Positions 56,696-64,000 of a stretch of DNA of 64,000 nt are shown one piece after another (within the stretch, counting starts at the first letter, position 1; each line of letters starts with the position of its first letter). The notes beneath the pieces were generated by a model. The model worked only from the letters and a program-made list of their open reading frames with translations, was not told where the DNA came from and ran no database searches. The stretch comes from Conchocele bisecta. Taxonomy: Eukaryota; Mollusca; Bivalvia; Lucinida; Thyasiridae. The stretch covers positions 38,831,681 through 38,895,680 of the forward strand of contig CM055271.1 in the NCBI GenBank assembly GCA_029237695.1. The letters run 5' to 3'. Position numbers and translations under genes: made by a program.

Positions 56696-59600
56696 CTGAA
56701 ATGAATATTGCCCCGTTATTTTTCCTACGTGAATGATAATGTGGAGACCTGTTGAATGTAAACACCATTCTGGAGAAACACATATGTCATGGAAGCATGG
56801 AGGACTTGTGCAAAGCTGAGCATATGGAACAAAATAATAAATATATGTACGATGACACGCATGTATGTATGAATAGATGTAAGTCTCGATATGTTTAAGT
56901 TACCAAACATACGCATGCTGTATGTTTCTTGTCTACTTGCCCACTTTATTCGATTATAAACACATTGAAAAATAAGTTGTATTTATAGTAACATTTAAGA
57001 ATTAAAATACATATCTTTTTAGAACATTAACTTTTCTTTTTTGTTGTTCGACTGCTCTTTCTACTGTTTCAGTTATCTTTCCCATTTCCCATAATATGAC
57101 GAAATCGGTGCTTTGTACGTTGTGTAACGTATTTTGCCTTTTTGGACCAGCTAGCTCTCGCATGGTCTAGATTAAACAACCTATGATAAATATACCGAAG
57201 GCTGAGCTATGTGAAAGTTGCAGCCCACGTTGGGCACCAACATTATCTAACGGAGTTTGCCTATCTCAGTTGGTCCGGCTAGCTCAAGCACGAGACCAGT
57301 GTAATCAACCTTATTATCAGAATGCTGAGCATAAATGTATATGATATTAAAGTATGGCAGTCCCTCATTGGGCGCCAACAATATCTAAAGTATTTTCCGC
57401 TGGTTCGGCTAGCTCAAACACGAGACGGGCGTTCTACGGCTGGCATCAGCTGTCACCAGTCTGAGCAGCCAGACTATCAACTTATCAATATGCTGAGCAC
57501 CACGTTATATTATGTTCTGGCACTCAGCATCCGAACTAAAATCCTCATAATCGGGTCCAGCCTGACAACCGAATAATATAATTCTACCATTCCTGGTATC
57601 AAGCTGGGCCGGTATAACTGGTTTCTCAGCCCGTCGAGACTGAGACTACATATCTGCGCACTATTTACAATATTTATACAGATACATATTTTCCTCGGGC
57701 GTACCTCGCCAATGATTGGTTACCAATGATTATAGCCAATGATCGTTACCATGATTGGATAAGCAGAAATAATCATGACATTAAATTTAACAATAATCAA
57801 CGACAAGCAACATTTTGGGCGGAGTGTCTCAGCTACAGTGGTGAAACACTACTAATGTGATTGCCATCTCTGGCATGGACTATGCCACTGTAGCTGTATA
57901 TCAATTCCTATCGACGATGTTCGTCTCGTGGTATGGGCGATACCACTAGTTGGACGTCCTATCATGAACCTGCATGTGTTGCCGGGAGTGTAGCTCGTAT
58001 CATCTCTGAGCTAACATGCCCGTACCCTACTATGTGCTAACTATATGATGACAGTCCTGTCGATCAGCATAGTATATCCTAATTGGAGCTGACCCTATGG
58101 TTTTTATCCAAGCATATTTGCTTGGATATAGTCCTTATGCGGTTTTTGGGACCTCACATGTTTTATGCAAATGAGTAATTGTCGACCAACGAACGTACTT
58201 CATGCTTCATGATTCTAGCTACGCCACGTGAGAGAGTTCCAAAGCGAGCGGTGCATTATGAACGTGTCACTCACATTTTTGGCCAGTTACATTTTTTTCA
58301 GCTACAGTTATATTTTTAAAAACAGATTTTATAAAATATTAACTGTCGTGTTTCATAATAAATATTTTGGAAGGAAGGTTATATTTTTAGCGCAATGATC
58401 GACCGCTCCACATGTAATTTATACGTAGTTATACGCCATGAAAAATAGTTCTGATAGTGAGCTAACATTATATTGTGTAGTGTAATACATGTGTTGTTAA
58501 TTTTTCTGTACGACATTTATATTACAAAATGTTTATCTGATTTAATATAATATAAACTGACATGTATTAATTTGAGTATATTTTTTTCACGCGCAATGAT
58601 ACAATTAACCTCGTGTCTCATGAAAAGTAGTTTCCGCCATTTTATGCAGACAAATTACAGAATCGTTTACATAGTCATAGGTCAATGGCTCGATAAAATC
58701 CAACATTGGACAGCGAAATGATGATGATTTAAAACAGAAACATTGTTTTTTGAGCCATCGATATTATTAATCGGTGTCCATTTTACTTAAAACATCAACT
58801 AATCTATAATGACGTTACACACCATATGCAGTACGATACACTTCACAAAGGAAATGTTGTCTTAGAGTTTGAATAATTATAGGTTGCGCCGAACGAATGA
58901 GTACGCCGAAATATATTTCCGTACAAATCCAATAACCTATTTATTATATACCCGTTCAACAAAACATGCATCCTAATCATTAAATAATCCGATAGTGTGA
59001 TGAAATGCGACTCTCTATTATTTTTGTTGAACAATCCGAGCGCCTGTGATCCTGTGTTGGCTTTAGTTTATGCAAATTGACAAGGTCATTTCGCGCACCT
59101 GACGAAAAACCAAGATGGCTGACATCACTACAGACACAACAAAACCGGGAAAAAGGCGTTAAATTTGGGTAAAAAGCCATACTTAAACACGTAAGTTTAT
59201 TTAACACATGTTTTATTTGCCGACGATATCAATGAATATTGTTAATACCCCAAAACTTTCATATAATCGTCCGGCAAAAACATGAAGCACCTCCATCAGC
59301 ATCGGATCGACTGTCAATAATTTCGACACGTTCAACAACTGCTGAATTTAATTTTGTTCTGAAGACAAAATAACAACATAATACACAATATTGAAATATC
59401 TCATGTATCGGTACTACGGTAGTATCACGGCAACATTTTCAATTCCATTGGCCAACAAAGCAAAAATGAACAAAATTCATCAATAAATGATCATAAAGAC
59501 AATATTTTGTGTTTGCCTTGAAAATCTGCTTACTATCCCTCAAAAAACACCATCACCCTCCATATCTCATTTCTACGTGTGTTTTACACCAATTACATGA

Positions 59601-59864
59601 TATTCAGTACAATACAGATCACTACAATTAGTTGCGAACAGTAACTTGGCATTCTACCATCCGTATCCAGTAGCGATTCCACTCATAGGCTTAAGTTTTA
59701 ATAAAATCTGATTCGCTATTCTGCAAAGGAAGCCTATGTTTGGAATTGTAACTCAGACTACAGACGGTACGGCAGTAGATTGCAAGAGTTACTGTTCGCA
59801 ACTAGCATACCATAAGGTGATTTTCGTACAACTGAATTTTATTGACATTTATCACATTTAAATT
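56696..59864. other. Intron with decayed repeats
   Basis: 57110-57440 contains a ~138-bp unit repeated two to three times ('gttgggcaccaacattatct' at 57230, 'attgggcgccaacaatatct' at 57368, 'gctagctcaa.cacgagac'). 57831-57899 is bounded by 'cagctacagtgg' and its complement. 58000-58095 matches the window's first 90 bases. Together these look like a decayed LTR-type element, not assignable. 58100-59860 has nothing recognised. Confidence 0.45.
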
Positions 59865-61930
59865 TCAGATGTGATTTGGTACAGCTCCAAAGTTTCCGAA
59901 ACTGTGGAATGTATTGCCAGACAAGAATGTTGCAGGAAATGGATTTTGTGCAGAGAAAGTGCTCGCTGACGAGGTGACATTTTCGATCTCCTGTAGCGGC
60001 AGAACATTCACACTACTAGGGACAGATACAGTGGCCGTGCTCGGTGAGGCGATTAATTGACCCAGTTGTACTGTGCTCGGTGGGGCGATATTCTGACCAG
60101 ACTGTAATATATTTGATATCTGACGATGTTCTCCGATAGACAGTTCGGCGTCATAGTGTGTGATGGATTGTACATTTTTATGTCCCGTAATTTTCATTAT
60201 TTTTTTGTGGGGGAACTCGTGCTTTCGATAAAGTGGTGACTGTTGACTTTCTAATACTGTGATTTGTCAACCGTGACGAGATTCCAGCTTGCTCTGCAGT
60301 ATTCTTCATCAGACTGCCAAGTGTAGCCTCTCCCATGGGCCGTGGGTAATACCTGAAAATAAATATTTGGGAGAAAATGTGTAAGAAATACTTTTGAGAA
60401 CTTTGCATATCGACCAGGCTGTAGAATCATTTTAAGATCACTATTGAGACGCACTGAATTACATCTCATTTTTCACCAATTATAATAATTATCAAAACAT
60501 TGTCGTATTTATAACTATTTTACTTTTCTAACTAAATATTAATGTCACTTTCTATAAAACTTCATTTGATCTTCAGCCTTGTCCGTAATGATTTTCAGTG
60601 TCCTATGATAATGTTTAAATAACATTTAAAACAAAATGGAAAAAAATCATAGTGCATTATTTCACATAATAAATGTCATACCATGGCTCATTTTCTGTGC
60701 CTTTCAATCGTTGTTCTGGTACTGCTGTCAGGTAAAATGGACTGTCAGCAGCCAACATCTCGGAAGGTTGGCGACTTCTGAAGATCTCAAAAATCTTGAC
60801 AGGGTGACACGGTCTCTGAAAAGGAAAGGAAATATTGGTCCATAAAAAATGTTATGTTTCTCATATATTGTCACGCCAGACGGCCGATATTGATTTCAAA
60901 CAAAAATATAATAGTTTTTCCAACAAATTTCACAGTACAATGTATTCACAGAATTATATCTCAAATTCAACTTCAGATGTATTTATGGATTTAAGTCGAT
61001 ATCAACAAAATACAGTGATAAGAAACAATATTTTTTTCACATGCTGGCCCAGATATATTTGCGAGCGGTAACTCTTGCAATTTGCTCCCATACCGTCCAC
61101 GAGTAGATTGCAAGTTACCGTTTGCAACAAGCTTTATTCGCTGATGTTTCCATGCCAATTCAGACCTATTTATCTTATTAACAACAATGATATAGTAAAC
61201 TTTCTGTACTGAATGTATGAAAAGCAAACTACTTTTTATGGACTACAAGTAGTGGTGATCACAATACATCGGACCTCCGCTCGTATGCACCTAACTTTAT
61301 TGTGTCTTGAGATATTTGAATTAATAAAAAATGTATAACTAAACAAATATTTATATTTGAATGCTGATATATTGAGGATCGATTAACATTACGCTCGTGA
61401 ACATTTGATCGATTCTCCAAGTATCGTCATGACAACCGTGATAGTTTTCAAGTTATTCAATTTTCTATCGACAATATCTCACGACTCAAAAAAGTTTTGC
61501 GCTTACAAGGCCAGCAAATATACCTGGTGTTGTCTGTTGCAAATATCTTCGGTGTGGTCTCTCGTGTATTCGACAGATTCGCCCCATCCTTGGTCTTGCT
61601 TGCCCTCTCATTGAACTCGAGAAACTTTTCCCCATTGGATGTCGTTTTCATCTCTTATATCACCGAATTTCAATTATCTTGCTTCATCTCGTCCACACAG
61701 ACCGAACATTTTTCCGAAATAGTAAAATATCGTGAATTGAAGGCTTTTTGGTGTACTTGTACCTAGAGACCCAGATGAATACATTTTCTCTTCTTCTTCA
61801 GGTATAATGTTCATGCACTTTTTAGGTTTATTGCCCTTCCCAAGTTTCTTCAGATCCATTTTCTTGGCCGTTAATGCTCTGATACACTGCCCAAATACTC
61901 TGTCTCGATAAATATTGTTTTTGCAGCATT
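59865..61930 (-). pseudogene. Crypton-type tyrosine recombinase (KIAA1958/DUF3504-like), intron-containing, decayed
   Basis: Three parts in minus-strand order. 61930-61524: FGQCIRALTAKKMDLKKLGK, EEEEKMYSSGSLGTSTPKSL, FGLCGRDEAR, a stop, then a shifted frame with KFLEFNERASKTKDG and ETTPKIFATDN, ending at a GT donor. 60813-60682: HPVKIFEIFRSRQPSEML and SPFYLTAV, ending in NEPW. 60352-59865: YYPRPMGEATLGSLMKN, AGISSRLTNHSIRKSTVTTL (the catalytic H-x-x-R), a frameshift in an A7 run near 60205, then ITGHKNVQSITHYDAE with the catalytic GH and Tyr. The splice phases agree (phase 2). Such genes derive from Crypton transposons. One stop and two shifts make it inactive. Confidence 0.75.
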
Positions 61931-62241
61931 GATAATGTATACTGATTCGACGAATATATTGATTTTAAATGGAGTATATATGATTTTTTGTGTGAAATAT
62001 TAACTAAAAATGGTTGAGCACGTACTGCGAAGGATTTCAGGACTTTCAGTCCTTTGATTACTACTGTGATAATGTGTACAACTGCTCTTGCATTGTTTAT
62101 TAGTCGTATATTATGCTTTCGTGCACAGTCAGTTATGTGGGAGGGTTTCTTGAAATTAACTACAACAGGCATTTGATAAAATATGTCATTATGTTTCATT
62201 GTGTAACGTAGAGGTAGCATACGTTTTGTAAATCTACGTAC
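61931..62241. other. Spacer, no feature
   Basis: An open minus-strand frame of 180 codons crosses this and neighbouring exons but reads two different exons out of frame; I see no gene in it. Confidence 0.4.
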
Positions 62242-62427
62242 CGATGTCCGTTCCTGTTTGTTTGTGATGCCAATTACCATCGAGGCAGGTGAATGTCTCG
62301 TACAGATTGTCACCGTCCGGCGCCCGCCCTCTAACGTCACATTCGCTACCGTTATACGCCAATCCATCAACTTGGTCGCAAATGGCGTGATCGTCTGTGT
62401 GCGCCAAATCGCTGATCATACATCCGC
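62242..62427 (-). CDS. Cys-rich extracellular module exon (first exon seen of SVEP1-like gene)
   Basis: 186 nt if the acceptor is 'gagtaaag' (phase 1); an alternative 'tactttag' acceptor at 62444 would be phase 0. Donor GTACGT, phase 1. The product: G-C-M-I-S-D-L-A-H-T-D-D-H-A-I-C, then GLAYNGSECDV, FTCLDGNWHHK. The C...C..V.GL.YNGSEC......TC..G.W pattern resembles a sushi-like module with the final C-x-x-G-x-W. It precedes the hydrophobic exon at 56528-56695. The exact domain name is unknown to me. Confidence 0.6.
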
Positions 62428-62889
62428 CTTTACTCGGTTCCAGCTAAAGTAATTGAGATCATATCAATTCATTTTAGTACTGAATGTAGTTATACATGTG
62501 TGGATAAATGAACGTGGGAACGACATCAGTGACTTGCTTAACTACACGTGAAAGGGGACGGTCTGGTGTGGGCTACACCGAAGGAGGTGACGTTACAAAT
62601 AAATATCAGATGAAGTTACATAAACAAATAATTACTCAGTCACATATAAACTATTTGTTTTACTAAGTCAGCAATAACCCCGCCAGCACCAGGATGTCCT
62701 CTGACAGCAAGTATATTGTAAAGACTGTTATTATATATAATAATAAAATTATACCAAGACATAAAGTGAGCACAGTCCAGAGAGACAAAGTAGTCTTTGC
62801 TATTTCAAAATGAACACCAAATACGTCCAGTATTTACTAAATATCGAAGTTGGATACATTAAGATAAGCTATAAGTAAACAGGATCCAT
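62428..62889. other. Intron, no feature
   Basis: AT-rich, nothing recognised. Confidence 0.4.
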
Positions 62890-63485
62890 CCCCAGCCAGG
62901 ATTGTATAAGTACTCATCACATACATCTACCACGGTATAACTGATATCCCCGACAATTGACCCACATCGGCCAGGATGCTATAAGTACATCCCACACATA
63001 CCTCTACCACGGCATAGTTGGTATCCCCGACAATGGACCCACCCCGGCCAGGATGGTATAAGTACACCCCACCTACCTCTACCACGGCATAGCTGGTATC
63101 TCTGCCAATGGACCCACCCCCGGCCAGGATGGTATAAGTAAACCCCACCTACCTGTATCACGGCATAGCTGGTATCCCCGACAATGGACCCACTACCGCC
63201 CAGGACGGTATAAGTACACCTCACCTACCTCTACCACGGTATAGCTGTTATCCCCGACAATGGAACCACCGCCGGCCATAATGATATAAGTACACCCACC
63301 TACCTCTACCACGGTATATCTGGTATCCCCGACAATGGACACACACCCGTCCCGGATGGTATGAGTACACGCCACCTACCTCTAATATGGTATAGCTAGT
63401 ATCTCCGACAATGGACGCAACACCGGCCAGAATTGTATAAGTACACCCCACCTACCGCTACCACGATATAGCTGGTATCCCCGAC
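62890..63485 (-). repeat. 75-bp minisatellite, about 8 copies
   Basis: Unit about 75-76 bp with 'ggtataagtacaccccacct', 'acctctaccacggtatagct' and 'ggtatccccgacaatggacc'. Repeats at ~62904, 62980, 63055, 63130, 63207, 63283, 63357 and 63434. Frames give Gly/Tyr-rich repeats that are not genes. The array ends abruptly inside LINE sequence. Confidence 0.9.
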
Positions 63486-64000
63486 AACCCATGCCAGTTG
63501 TTCGGGAGCAGAAATCTATTGGTCTTATCTTTGACCCTAAACCTCTTCTGCGATACTTGAATGCTAAATGCCAAAAAGCACTCAACTCAATGCGAGTGGT
63601 AGCAAATCATGACTGGGGTACAGACCTTTATAAGGTGCGGCACCACCACTATATCGCATATGTTCGCTCAGAACTAGACTACGGGTCCACTGTATATGTA
63701 TATGCCAGTAAATCCGATCTTCGGATGCTCGAGCCAGTACATCACGAAGGCTTAACACTCTGTCTGGGTGCATTCCGTACGTCTAACGCACAGAGCTTAC
63801 ATGCCGAGGCAAATGAGCATTTTCTGCACGACAGACGCACCAACTTATCTTTGCAATATGCCACTAAACTACATTCCAATATGTCTAATCCAGCTTATGA
63901 CACTGTCTTTCATCGAACTACAGATGCTGTATTCGATAAGAAACAAAGCTTCAAGCCACCGTTCCGCAAGAGAATGGATTATTTGATACACGATGCTGGC
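63486..64000 (+). pseudogene. N7: LINE fragment (RT end / linker), runs off the window
   Basis: The plus-strand frames give VREQKSIGLIFDP, LNAKCQKALNSMRVVANHDW, YVRSELDYGS, RTSNAQSLHAEANE and DTVFHRTTDAVFDKK, matching N5 at 43740-44140 and N6 (minus) at 51690-52140. RNase H would follow outside the window. Confidence 0.85.

Noticed and set aside
62927..63451. Gly/Tyr-rich repetitive secreted protein
   Set aside because: Frames follow the 75-bp minisatellite and shift between units; no start, signal peptide or splice support.

Overview
This window looks like animal nuclear DNA, most likely from a marine mollusc. It is AT-rich, has intron-split exons with canonical splice sites, and is full of repeats of the kind I associate with mollusc genomes: RNase H-bearing LINEs, Mutator-like transposase with an HNH partner, repeat blocks starting 'agctcgcctgcacgaag', and 'ggacgacgg' minisatellites. 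No bacterial gene organisation is visible. The species cannot be named from the sequence alone.

The host gene. Nine short exons lie on the minus strand between 62427 and 1846. I read them as one secreted multidomain protein related to the sushi/HYR/TSP1/SVEP1-like family. In transcript order they are: a Cys-rich module (62427-62242), a hydrophobic helical exon (56695-56528), a HYR domain split over two exons (55889-55742 and 54030-53894), a sushi domain (39880-39680), a TSP1 repeat (34759-34589), a second sushi-like module (6098-5898), and two spacer exons (4051-3779, 2040-1846) that in this family precede an ephrin-receptor-like Cys region. Every junction is phase-compatible (phase 1 throughout, phase 2 only inside the HYR domain) and the exons total 1680 nt, a multiple of three. 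The gene enters from the right and leaves at the left.

The introns are mobile-element nests. The 28.5 kb intron (6099-34588) holds a ~1.1 kb Tc1/mariner copy (8263-33045) that was hit twice. A ~4 kb TIR element (E1, 8291-12265) landed in its left terminal repeat. A 19.7 kb TIR-bounded composite (A, 12799-32532) landed in its transposase with a 5-bp target duplication. Element A carries 165-bp tandem arrays, a 5.2 kb LINE with a 13-bp target duplication, a block of virus-like genes (23793-26695, plus a Zn-finger ORF at 28486-28785), and at its right end an HNH-like ORF and a Mutator-like transposase that overlap tail to tail. The 14 kb intron (39679-54031) holds a Ty3/Gypsy remnant interrupted by a LINE, interrupted in turn by a second copy of E (E2, opposite orientation), interrupted by a foldback element (P). 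The intron at 56527-62242 holds a decayed, intron-containing Crypton-type tyrosine recombinase.

The most unusual content is the virus-like block. Six gene pieces resemble, from memory, conserved uncharacterised proteins of Polinton-like or adinto-like endogenous elements in cnidarians and other invertebrates. One is a probable double-jelly-roll capsid fragment cut off exactly at a tandem array. No DNA polymerase, integrase or packaging ATPase is visible, so this is a relic carried as cargo and not an intact virus.
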